The notes below the pieces were generated by a model. It was given only the letters and a program-made list of their open reading frames with translations. It was not told the DNA's origin and made no database searches. This document shows, piece after piece, positions 8,807 through 18,303 of a stretch of DNA of 64,000 nucleotides. Source of the DNA: Eutypella sp. D-1 (lineage: Eukaryota; Ascomycota; Sordariomycetes; Xylariales; Diatrypaceae). Each line of letters starts with the position of its first letter. Position 1 is the stretch's first letter. Location: contig JAJTTP010000002.1 of the NCBI GenBank assembly GCA_023313575.1, positions 2,418,001-2,482,000 on the forward strand. The letters run 5' to 3'. The position numbers and the translations under genes are program-made.

Positions 8807-11791
8807 TTAGCCCCCGTCCACGGGCATCTCGATCCCGCTATCTCTGTCCTGCGGCTGGTCGAGAGTGAAGTCCGATATCCTCCCTACCTCCGCAAGGAGG
8901 CTGTCGAGCTTGGCCGTGGAGTCCACAATATCGTCATCGTCATCTTGCCGCGAGGAAAGGTCCTCGTCGGGCTCATCGAGCGGACTCAACACCTTCCCGC
9001 CTAGCTTGACGTCGCTGAGTTGGACTTTATACGCCAGCGCCTTTTTGCCGTCCTTAATTAATTCCTCTGTCCAATCAAGACACCGTCTGATGCTCTGGTT
9101 GATCTTCTGAGAGTCGACTAGGAGCTGCTGGTGTTTGGTCAAGTCCAGCTTCAGCCGCTTCTCGTCCCGATTGCGGTGTTTTTCGTCTCGCTCAGCCATC
9201 TGCTCCGGGGAGAGATTCTCGGTGTCCGACTCTGTGTCCGACAGTGATTCCTCTTCTGGTTCCTCCTCCTCTTCGTCCTCGGCGTCTGACTCTTCGTCGT
9301 CGCTCATACTCGCGATCCGTGGGCGTGGCTCTTCTTCTTCCGGCGCTAGCGCCTCGGACGCTACACGACTCGACGCCTCGGTGGTTATCTGGGAAAGGTG
9401 CCCGGACCGGGAAAGCCGCTTATATCTCCTGATCTCCGCCGTCTGCTTTCGAAGCTGACGCTCGAGGGTCCTGTTGATGGCCTCGAGGGAGGCATTGGTG
9501 ATCTGGAGGTCTTGGACTTTGCGTTCGCGGCGGGCATTAGCCACCAGTTCGTTGGCCGGGTCACCGGAAGAGGATTTTCCTGGGCTCTGTACGTCTGACC
9601 GGGATTCGTCTGCCGAGTGGGACTCGTCGTTATCGGGCAGTTCCTCGGCGGCTTGGATAATGGAAGCTAACGTCAGGGGTTGCGGTGTCGAAGGCGTATG
9701 GAGGGGCGAAGATGGACCGGAAGCAAACTGGGGAGACATTAACTTTGGGGTCGTCACAGCAGAGTTATGTCCCAGATCCGTCAATACCAGACTGCCCGAT
9801 CGAGAATGGGGCGCTCTCGCGGTTCGCGAGGCGCCGGAGCTCGTGCGGCGCATCATCCGCTCGGCCGCGCTTCCGGGTAGGGGAGAGGGCTGGCCACGCT
9901 GGGTCCCGGCTGTCGGTGCCATAGCACTACTCATAAGCGGGGAGTGGAGGGGTTGCGAGGGCGACTTGGTAGGCGATGAAGGTCTTGCCCCGTGATGCAC
10001 GGCGGAAACTTGCGATCCTATGGATAAACGACCAGACGTATGCTTCTGAGCTGACGGGGCTGTTGTCGGAGTGGACACGCGGGCCAAGGGAACGGAGAGA
10101 CTGCTGGCTTGGACTTCGGGTCTTCCGTTGGCGTACATGAACTTGCTGGCAATGCTATCCTGTGACTGGGTGGCGGCTGGCATATTAGGCCTGTTGTCGA
10201 GATTGTTACCGTTGGCGTAGAAAAAGGTAGCCTGTTTCGCCTTTTCCTGTTTTGTTGCGGCTGGCGGTCGGGGAGCAGCCTGAACATCGCTGGCGTGGAA
10301 GAACTTGGACTCGGAAGCATGCTGCTCCCGCCCGTGGTTATTTGACTCATGGGGTAGGGTGCCGAAAGAGACGGCAGGTTTCCTTGTCGCGTAATCGGGC
10401 CTGGCGGGCGGACTTACGTGGCCGGGGGTGATCTTGTGGTCTCCTAGATCGAATCTCTCGGTATTTGGGGTGCCAGCGGGAGTAGTATGGATACTATCAA
10501 CACGAGTTTGTCTCGCACCGGACCGGGCTGTTACGTTAACGGCCAAGGAAGGGGGCATGGAGGCCAGAAGTTCGTCATGTTGTGTTGTTGGTTGGGGAGT
10601 CGCGGTGTCCCTGTTCGAGGGGGCTGCGGGTGGACGCTGACTTCTCCTAGATGCGGGCGTCGCAGTTGCTAGAGCTGGCGGTTGTGGTTTGGAAGCGAGC
10701 TTGGGCATCAAGGGAGTCTTATTTGCGGCCCTGGCAGCAGAAGCACTGAGAGAGGGCATCTGCGGCTTATTATTGGCAGAATTGGACCTTTCCGGGGGCA
10801 TACTGGCCCTGTGTGAAGCCATTGTAGTTCTCGTTCTTGTTCCTGTTCCGGGACCGGCCCCTACCTTTGGCAATCCTATTTCGAGTGTCTTCGCCTTCAT
10901 GTGATCGGCATTTTGAGATCGCAGGGGATCGTGTGGTAGCCTCGGAGTCGAAGCCAATGAGGGAGTTAATGGAGGAGCCAATGGGGAGGTGAGGGACTCG
11001 AGGGCAGCCGCGCGTGAGGATGCAGTTGAATTTATTATGTTTGGTGAGAGTGGTAGGTGGTTGTTGTTATTGTTGTCGTGTTTAGATCGGTGTTGTAGGT
11101 TCGGCGCAAGCCGCGGAGTAGTAGCGGGAGTAGTAGCGGGAGTGGTAGTGGTGGTAGTGGTATTAGTAGGATTTGGGGGATTTCTAGTCACAATAGTGGT
11201 AGTTATTATTTTAGGTCTCCTAGTGGCGGTGGCAGCAGCAGCACCGGCAGCAGAAGCAGGTCTCAGATTAGATTCGACGGAATCAGCAGGTCGAGGCGGT
11301 CTCGATTTGAGGGAAGTTTGTCGTCGTACTGATGATGGGAGCGAGAACGGTGTTGATGTGGGTGTCGGTGATGGTAATGGTGAAGGTATCGGTGATGGTA
11401 TCGGTGATAGAAACGGTGAGGGCTGAGGTGTTAGTGATCTTCTTGATGCAGATGGCCTTGAATCGGTGCTGCTGGAGGTGGAGGTGGAGGTGGAGAGACG
11501 CGATTGTGGTCGTTGTATGCGATTCGGATTTTGGTGGTTCTGGTGGTTCTGGTGGTTTTGATGTGTTGAATTATTTTGAGAAATAATTTTGGTGTTTGAT
11601 GTTACATCGGTCCCCTTAGTAGCCTGAGCACCCTCAGTACTACCCCCATCGGCCAGTCTTGTTGTTGCGTCGGATGAATTGCGGTTGTAGGGGTTGTAAT
11701 GGTGGTGGTGGTGGTGGTTGTGGTGGTGGCGTTGGCTATCCTGACTATTGGAGTGTGAAAGTTCCGGGTTGTTAAGTTGGGGTGGACGCAT
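8807..11791 (-). CDS. 994-residue low-complexity protein with C-terminal coiled coil, function unknown
   Basis: A single long open frame starts at a clear ATG (MRPPQLNNPELSHSNS) and ends in TAA. Most of residues 1-740 is disordered and rich in Ser, Pro, Thr and Asn, with a His repeat near residues 22-31, threonine runs and repeated SPIPSP-type motifs. A predicted coiled coil lies at about 745-795 (VQDLQITNASLEAINRTLER, then RKQTAEIRRYKRL). A strongly acidic block (DEEEEEPEEE) follows near 835-855. A second conserved-looking helical stretch is HQQLLVDSQKINQSIRRCL, then DWTEELIKDGKKALAYKVQL near 895-935. The C-terminal 250 residues look like the folded, conserved part. I do not recognise the family. 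A cytoskeletal or nuclear scaffold is possible but unproven. Dense SP/TP sites suggest phosphorylation. Confidence 0.75.
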   Translation of the reverse strand: MRPPQLNNPELSHSNSQDSQRHHHNHHHHHHYNPYNRNSSDATTRLADGGSTEGAQATKGTDVTSNTKIISQNNSTHQNHQNHQNHQNPNRIQRPQSRLSTSTSTSSSTDSRPSASRRSLTPQPSPFLSPIPSPIPSPLPSPTPTSTPFSLPSSVRRQTSLKSRPPRPADSVESNLRPASAAGAAAATATRRPKIITTTIVTRNPPNPTNTTTTTTTPATTPATTPRLAPNLQHRSKHDNNNNNHLPLSPNIINSTASSRAAALESLTSPLAPPLTPSLASTPRLPHDPLRSQNADHMKAKTLEIGLPKVGAGPGTGTRTRTTMASHRASMPPERSNSANNKPQMPSLSASAARAANKTPLMPKLASKPQPPALATATPASRRSQRPPAAPSNRDTATPQPTTQHDELLASMPPSLAVNVTARSGARQTRVDSIHTTPAGTPNTERFDLGDHKITPGHVSPPARPDYATRKPAVSFGTLPHESNNHGREQHASESKFFHASDVQAAPRPPAATKQEKAKQATFFYANGNNLDNRPNMPAATQSQDSIASKFMYANGRPEVQASSLSVPLARVSTPTTAPSAQKHTSGRLSIGSQVSAVHHGARPSSPTKSPSQPLHSPLMSSAMAPTAGTQRGQPSPLPGSAAERMMRRTSSGASRTARAPHSRSGSLVLTDLGHNSAVTTPKLMSPQFASGPSSPLHTPSTPQPLTLASIIQAAEELPDNDESHSADESRSDVQSPGKSSSGDPANELVANARRERKVQDLQITNASLEAINRTLERQLRKQTAEIRRYKRLSRSGHLSQITTEASSRVASEALAPEEEEPRPRIASMSDDEESDAEDEEEEEPEEESLSDTESDTENLSPEQMAERDEKHRNRDEKRLKLDLTKHQQLLVDSQKINQSIRRCLDWTEELIKDGKKALAYKVQLSDVKLGGKVLSPLDEPDEDLSSRQDDDDDIVDSTAKLDSLLAEVGRISDFTLDQPQDRDSGIEMPVDGG

Positions 11792-13740
11792 CTTTTCCCC
11801 TTCTGCCCATCTACCCTTCCTAAGTTCAGTTCACCTGCACCCTTTCTTTTTTTTTTCTGTTTCTTGACTAGAACCAAACCAAACCACCAACCAATTGGTT
11901 GGATGGCCCGGGGATGGCTGGCCTAATTGACCGTTTCGCAGGTGGTAGCTTCCCAAACCAAAACAACCTTTTTCAGGGTAAGGTTACCTTCTACCTCCTC
12001 TTACCCAGCTGCTCCCGAGGTCCTGCTCTATCACACGCAATTACTATGTAATCCGGTAGAGCAGGACGAAAGTCAAATTAGTGGGGATCCGAGATGTGTA
12101 TATACCCTCGGAAGATTCATAGATAAAAGTAGGTACTTCCAAAGTTTGACTTCCTGTTGATGACCTCGGGACTTAATTGGTGATTTTCAAAAATCCAAGG
12201 TTCCTTCTACGAATTGGTGTGGTCTGTTGATGGTTACGATCCGCTATAAGGAAGATTATGGGCAGTTCGCATCATTCAAAGCGGGTGTCACATGTCCGAA
12301 CACGCAGGTCCGAGTATGAAAATAAAATAAAAGTTAGTTCAAGTTAAGTTATGACTGGAAACTTCAAAAAACATTCAAAGTTTGAGCTTCTACATAATAA
12401 TAGCAATTATGTATATAATAGTACGAAGTAGTTCCTTTTCCTCCCCTTTTCCAATGCCCCATCTACCTATTATCCCATGGATGGATCTCATAATTCTGCT
12501 TGGGCCCGTATGCGCACCAGTATTTGATAGCGCCAATGATGGCCTCCGACTCCTGCGTTAAAACAATGTTTCCTGGACACCATTCGCAGTTAACTAACTA
12601 CTCCTTAGTTAGACTTCACTACCACTGGAGGACATACATACATACATACCTACATATGGTACATACATAGACCAACGAAGGGAAACCCTCCGAAACAGGC
12701 TTTGCCGGTGACTGCTTTACTAACAACCGGATACCCCAGACCCTCTCTCTTGCGTAGATGTGCATATGCTACGCATATATAAACCTTGGAACCTGACAAC
12801 TCACCGTCGATTAACCTCTTATGTCCTCTTATGTTTGCGCTACTACGTATGTGATTCGACCCCGCGTCCCCCCCTAAAATTGTGCATTCATGCAAGCCTA
12901 GAGTCGGACAACTGCTTGTTGACCTGCTAGGAAGTTTGTAGGTAATAATAACTATCTTGTTTGTGTGTGTAGGGTAGGCATGTATGTGTGTGCCCATCCC
13001 CGGTGTCCATCAAGGCTTTACCTGGTACCATATGAACTACGGGAGATATGCATGCACTATAAGGCGGTATGTATGTTTGAAGTCACCCAGCATTTGTTAT
13101 GCCAATCCATGGATCCATACCATACCTACCTAGTAGGTAGATTCCAAGATTCCCCATCCCCTGTAACAAATCCCCGCAGTGAAATATGATACACCAGTAC
13201 ACTTACCTTAAAATAGCTAGTGTGACGCTATGCTGGTAACAGGTTAGTAAGTCAACCTGATCAACCTATCAGAATTCTGACAGATAAAAACCTAACCTGA
13301 TTTGCTCATCAGGTATTCAAAGTGGGTACCAGGTAATGCATATGATAGAACCCTGGAATTTTTATGTACGGGCTGACGGGTATGGGTTACAAAGCATTGG
13401 AAACTGATTGTCTGGAACCGAAGTCGAGGAAACAAGACCATAAGACCGAGCAAGAACACAAAAAAACATTCGACGATAACGCCCACACCCCACTCAACAT
13501 CATACCTTTCCATACGCGCCAGTACACACCGTATTAGAATACACATTCGTACAAACATCACACCACGCTCATTTCCCTTTCGAAACCGCCCACCCCCGGC
13601 CCCAAGCGGCCACTAGACCTAACTCACCAACTAACTACATATCCTACCAGGTATCTACCTAGGTAGGTAGTAGGTAGGTAGTTAGTGAGTAAAAGTGGTC
13701 AGTACATACACCGGGCGCCGGCGACGGCCTCCCCCGAACG
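11792..13740. other. Divergent intergenic region, no gene seen
   Basis: This lies between the starts of two divergent genes. It contains CA/TACA-rich and TAGGT-rich simple sequence, a short palindrome at 13126-13140 (CTACCTAGTAGGTAG) and a perfect 12-bp palindrome at 13655-13666 (CTACCTAGGTAG) just upstream of the cytochrome b5-like gene. Frames are short and stop-rich. Promoter elements for both neighbours are presumably here, but none can be singled out. Confidence 0.5.
13655..13680. repeat. TAGG repeat tract with 12-bp palindrome
   Basis: The palindrome CTACCTAGGTAG runs directly into further TAGG units. It belongs to the dispersed TACCTA/TAGGTA repeat family seen throughout the intergenic DNA. 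Confidence 0.75.
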
Positions 13741-14874
13741 ATGGCATTAATAGGCATCACCCTCATCCTAGCCTCCGTCGTCTATCTCGCCATCAGGAGG
13801 CCGCCGCTGATGGAGACCCTCCTGGCCTTGTGGCGCGGCCAGCCTAAGATCGAGCAGCCCCCGACCTCCCCGCCGCCGCCGCCGCCGAAAACAGTCGCGG
13901 GTGACGATAATCATCATGGAGGAGCGGCGGCGAAAACGGTAGCCGATGATAAAGCCGCCGTGGCCCCGCCTCCGCCCCCGCCCATAATAACGAGTCCCGA
14001 GAGTCAGGGCAAGAGTGATAATAAGGGGGCGCGCGATAACAACGTCGACGACGATGACGACGATTCCTCCCCGCAAACGACGCCCAAGGCCTCAGCGACC
14101 CAACTCACCGACAGCGGCGTACCAACATTCGTGCTATCGCCCGAACCACCCGCTTCAGCGGCCGCCGTCTCGCGCTCGCGGCCATCCGGCACCACATCGA
14201 CGACCGGCGGCGGCGCAGCCATGCCGCCTCCCCCCATCCCCTCACTCTCCGCCCCGGCCCCGGCGCCAGCCTCACAACTAATGCCACCACCACCACCGCC
14301 GACCCTCCGCGCACCGCCGACACTAAACCCGATCCCGGGATCCTCCCCCTCATCCACGCTCTCCGCGCCACCACGCCCATCACCCCTGCCCCCGCGCGGC
14401 GCACCCCAGCAATTCGCACGACAGCCCGGCACCTCGACCCTCGCGCCCCCACCAACACACACGAGCAAGCCATCCAAACCCTCGCGAAAAGTGACGCTAG
14501 AGCCGGGGTGTTCGCCGCTCGACTGGGCGCGGCTCTCGTCGCCCGGCGGTCCGACAGGCGGCGACCTACGGGGCTTGGAACCAGGGACGCCGTACCTGCG
14601 GGTGACGCCCTCACAACTAGCAGCACAAAACGGGCGCCGCGGCCGCGACGCCTGGACCGCGCTCGGCGGCAAAGTCTATAACGTGACGCCCTACGCGCGC
14701 TTTCACCCGGGCGGCAAGGGCGAGCTCCTCCGCGCCGCCGGCCGCGACGGCACCCGCTTGTTTGCCGAGGTCCATCCCTGGGTTAATTACGATACCATGC
14801 TCGCTGCCTGCCTCGTCGGCGTCCTTGTCTCGGAGAGCGAGGGTCATGGTGGGGAGATGGAGGAGATGGACTAG
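13741..14874 (+). CDS. Membrane-anchored cytochrome b5-like heme protein with proline-rich linker
   Basis: This intronless 377-residue frame has three parts. An N-terminal hydrophobic helix (ALIGITLILASVVYLAI, residues 2-18) should anchor it in a membrane. A disordered linker of about 250 residues is rich in proline runs (PPPPPPK, MPPPPPPTLR). The C-terminal domain, about 280-365, is a cytochrome b5 heme-binding fold: LRVTPSQLA, GKVYNVTPYARFHPGGKGEL, then AAGRDGTRLFAEVHPWVNY. The axial heme ligands should be His322 (in HPGG) and His345 (in EVHPW). This wording resembles the b5 domain of the NCB5OR/CYB5R4 group more than microsomal b5, but no flavin reductase domain is fused. It is likely an electron carrier facing the cytosol from the ER or outer mitochondrial membrane. 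The redox partner is unknown. Confidence 0.82.
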   Translation: MALIGITLILASVVYLAIRRPPLMETLLALWRGQPKIEQPPTSPPPPPPKTVAGDDNHHGGAAAKTVADDKAAVAPPPPPPIITSPESQGKSDNKGARDNNVDDDDDDSSPQTTPKASATQLTDSGVPTFVLSPEPPASAAAVSRSRPSGTTSTTGGGAAMPPPPIPSLSAPAPAPASQLMPPPPPPTLRAPPTLNPIPGSSPSSTLSAPPRPSPLPPRGAPQQFARQPGTSTLAPPPTHTSKPSKPSRKVTLEPGCSPLDWARLSSPGGPTGGDLRGLEPGTPYLRVTPSQLAAQNGRRGRDAWTALGGKVYNVTPYARFHPGGKGELLRAAGRDGTRLFAEVHPWVNYDTMLAACLVGVLVSESEGHGGEMEEMD

Positions 14875-16129
14875 TATGGGGATGGGGGGCGGCTGGGGGG
14901 ACGAGGGAGGTATGAGGTTCTACTCACTGGCGTTATGGTCGTTCCTCCCTACTATTCTATAGGCGTTCCGGGGGGGAGGGGGGGGGTGGGCCGCATGGCG
15001 TGACATTGATACGCTATCCCACTTCACATACGCATACTTACACAAAGTCGCAAAGAGGTATCATATAGTTAGAAAGTCCAGCATAGGAGGGAAAAAAGCA
15101 GGCGTGCACGAGAATAATGCATAGCGCAGGATATATAGACATAACATGTATACCAACCAAATCAATGAAATGGACTTCCCATCTGGCAATTAGGTTACCG
15201 ATAACACACACACGCTCGACGAGAAACGGCCACCCGAGAAGAAAGAATCGTGTGGATTTGCAAGCATTACGCCTACTACGCCTACGCCTTACTTAGAACT
15301 GAACTGGGCCGAACAGAAACCAACCGGTCGCCTCCGTCTCTTTTTTTCTTTCTCTAACTTAGGTACCGAGTTTCGCCCCTCAAACACCGGTCATGACAAC
15401 GCAGCGCAGCGCAAAGTCAATGGCAACCCAATCCCCCGTACAGAAGCCAAGGCCAGAGCCGCAGCCAGAACCAAAGCAAAAGCCAAAGTTAAATAGAGTC
15501 AAAGCCAGAATGGAGAGAGCAAACACAAGCAGAATTTTTTTCCTTATTCTTTTTTCTTTCCTTATTAAGTTCTCCGTATCCTCTATCTCTTGCTCCCCGT
15601 TCTCGCTGTCTAGAACTAAATACCTAGGTGTAAGTAAGTAAGACCCGAGCCGAGGGTTGGAAGAAGGGAGGGAGTTGGGTTGGGTTGGGGTTGGTAATCC
15701 ATCCGACAGCCCACCCGCTCCCCCACTCCGCTTCACTCAAGTCTCGTCTCTGTCTCTCGCTTTCTGCTCAGTCAGAAAAAAAAAAGGGGGGGGGGTGTGG
15801 GAAGGAATGACTGGGAAAGATCGCTGGTGTGATATATACCCTATTTGTTTTTGTGTGTTTTTTTTTTCTTCGATCGTTTGCCTTCTCTTTCACTAACCGA
15901 CCGACCGAACGACCGAATGGGAACGACCGAAAATAAAAGATATAAAAAATGACGAAGATTTCATTCTACCACCACCACCACCCCGGCCACTCCTCACAAA
16001 ATTCTCTGGGTATTATTCTTATCATCTAGCTTAGGCCAACCAACTAATCAATGACTTCATCCATCCACCCGATCCGATCCGTCCATCCATATGTGCATCT
16101 ATCCATCCATTGCCGCCGCCCGGCGTCTA
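14875..16129. other. Intergenic region, no gene seen
   Basis: This runs downstream of the b5-like gene to the relic after the J-domain gene. It contains poly-G and poly-A tracts (about 15778-15797), AAGCCA/GCCAGA-type degenerate repeats near 15440-15520, ATCC and ACCACC repeats. No convincing coding frame or RNA gene is visible. Confidence 0.45.
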
Positions 16130-16573
16130 CTACAGGTCTACGAGTCGCGCGTAAGGGTCGGGGCGCGCGTAGCCCATCGAGAGTCTGCATCGTCTGTTCC
16201 CGTGGTAGTTTGGGGTGTTCCTTCTCCTTCTGCTTCCGTTGGTGTTCCGCCGCGGTAACCCCGGCCGAAAGAACCGCTTGATGCGCTGTCCGGCGAGGGG
16301 TTGGGAAGTGCCGTTGAGGTGCAGTTTACTTTCCACGTCGAGGTCGAAGTCATTGTAGTATTCCCTAGGCCATCGGGCGTAGATCCACAGCCGGGGGCTC
16401 TGCCAGACGGGCTTGGTGCTGAGGACCCAGGGTTCCGGGATGTAGCCGTCACAGTAGGTTTCAACGTCAGCGCCGTCCGTCAGGGACTACGGGCAGATGG
16501 CGATAACGTCCGCGAGCCTTGTGAAGCCCTCGTCGGTGAGCAGGCGGATCTGGATGAACTCCCTCGTCGCCCA
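16130..16573 (-). pseudogene. Coding-like relic or readthrough extension after the J-domain gene, interrupted by TAG
   Basis: Directly after the TAG stop of the J-domain gene, in the same frame, the minus strand continues with strongly protein-like sequence: WATREFIQIRLLTDEGFTRL, then ADVIAICP, a TAG, then SLTDGADVETYCDGYIPEPW and, further on, SPRLWIYARWPREYYNDFD. It keeps a GC-rich third codon position and ends at a TAG about 148 codons later. I do not recognise the family. It could be the tail of a decayed gene or gene fusion, an alternative 3' exon, or a product of stop-codon readthrough. No good splice donor bypasses the first TAG. A 72-nt in-frame segment starting GTAGTC and ending CTCAG could act as a weak intron removing the second one. 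Confidence 0.4.
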
Positions 16574-18303
16574 CTATGGATTCTTCTCCGTGGAGTTCCG
16601 CGCCGCCGTCTCGCCTGACTCGGAACTGCCACTGTGCTTGTTCTTCGATTTGCTCTTCTTGGAATCCTCCTTCTTCTTCATAGCGGCCTCAGCGACCAAC
16701 TGCTCGAAGGCCATGTAGTCGCCCTCCTCTTCCGGGGTTCGTTGTGCCTGAGATGAGCGTCAGTACGTGGTCAGGAGGGACTAGGCCCTAGTGGGATGTA
16801 TGTATGTAAATGCGATAGGGACGGGCCTCGATGATCGTAATGTGAAAACTCACCTTATTGAAGATCTCGGCGATCAGGACTAGAGCCTGGGCTCGCTCCA
16901 AGCGCTTATCGAGCTTCACCTTCTTGTCATTCAGGACCTCGTCGCACACCTCGCGAAGGACGCTCTGGATCTCGAACTTGCTGCCCCGCCAAGCGGCGTT
17001 AAGGATCTTGCCGGTGACCTTGCGCTCGTACTCGACCTTGCGTTCGTCGGTCCAGTCCTCGCCTCCGGCCTGCTCCATGCGGGCCATTTCCTCCATCGTC
17101 TGCTGCGCGTCTATCGCGGAAGAGATGGTGTTCCATGTATCCTTGACCAGACTTCCCTTGTCCTTCATCCGGCTGAAAAAGCCCCCGATTCCGAGGAACT
17201 TTTGGGACTTGATGAGCGCCGTGGCCTTGGAAAGGTAGACGGCACCAATGGCGTGGAGGATATCTAGACCGAAGCTCTCCATCTTCAGGTTCTCTGTCTC
17301 CAACCGAATTCGCTCCTGGAACGCATGCGTCACGTCCTTACCCTTGTCCGTCTCGGTCCAGATCGATATACGGTCTATCAATTTACGAGCCAGAGTATCG
17401 ACACGCTCCTGACGGATCCTGGCACGCTCCTTTTCGTATGCCGCTAGCTGCTCGCGTTGCTCCTTGCTGAGACCGCTCTTCTTCTTCTCCTTCTTGCGTA
17501 ATTCCTTCTCTTCCTCGGTCTGTTCAAGAACGGTAGCATCATCCGAGGGCCGATCCATGAGGGCGGGACGAATGGGAATTCCACGTCTTGAGGCGCCAGC
17601 GGTACTGGAGTTCGGCGAGGGAGTCCGAGGTGGTAGGGGAGGAGCTGGAGTGGAACCCTCAGTCACAGGCGTCTCCTGCTTGGTTGCAGCTGGAGTCGTG
17701 CTCTGCTCCGAATCATCCTCGACTTTGACAGTTGGCGGGGAAGGAGTCTGGCCGGAAGTCTGGCCGGAGGTCTTAGCACCGTCGCTTGAAGTCGTTGTTT
17801 CTTGGGCGTTCTTGGCCTCCTCTTCCTCTTCGGCGGCAGCAGCAGCCTCTTCCTCGGCCATAGTGATATCCATGGTCGTGGTCAGGTCCTTCATCAGACT
17901 GATCTCACCGATCCAGTCAACGAAGGCGTCGCCACCGAAGATACTGCTAAAGAACTCGGATGGGTCAACAAAGCCTTCACTCGGCTTCGCGCCCTCCTTT
18001 CCATATTTATCGTAAGCCGCCCGAAGATCGGAGTCAGATAACACCTGGTAGGCTTCACCAATAGCCTGGAACTTTTCATGTGCAGTCGGGTCGTTTGGGT
18101 TCTTGTCTGTGTGATGTTAGAAGAGGTCAAGCCAGAGAGAGGCTCAGCCGGAGACGAGGTCACCCCTGAGTTAGAAAGAGGGGGCAGAAAGACGCACCTG
18201 GATGATGGATTATAGCAGCCTTGCGATATGCCTTCTTGATCTCGATATCGGTGGCGGTAGGTGGGACGCCTAAAGCGTCGTAATAAGCTGTATCTGCCAC
18301 CAT
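16574..18303 (-). CDS. J-domain (Hsp40) co-chaperone of the Caj1/Djp1 type
   Basis: Three exons (18303-18198, 18106-16854, 16747-16574) give 510 residues. The N terminus is a J domain: [20 protein letters not shown], the HPD tripeptide created across the first intron (HHP|DKNPNDP), then [13 protein letters not shown] and AAYDKYG. HPD stimulates Hsp70 ATPase. A central acidic, Ala/Pro-rich region (about 115-220) follows, then a long basic-acidic helix with [20 protein letters not shown]. The region [20 protein letters not shown] and beyond matches the fungal DnaJ-X C-terminal domain. The protein ends in a Lys-rich tail ([14 protein letters not shown]). Yeast relatives act in the cytosol and at ER or peroxisomal membranes; a cytosolic role here is inferred. 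There is no zinc-finger (CXXCXGXG) domain, so it is not a class A Hsp40. The stop is followed in frame by a coding-like extension. Confidence 0.88.

Noticed and set aside
16301..16618. Plus-strand frame of 105 codons opposite the J-domain tail
   Set aside because: It is the antisense of GC3-biased minus-strand coding sequence, which commonly leaves open antisense frames.
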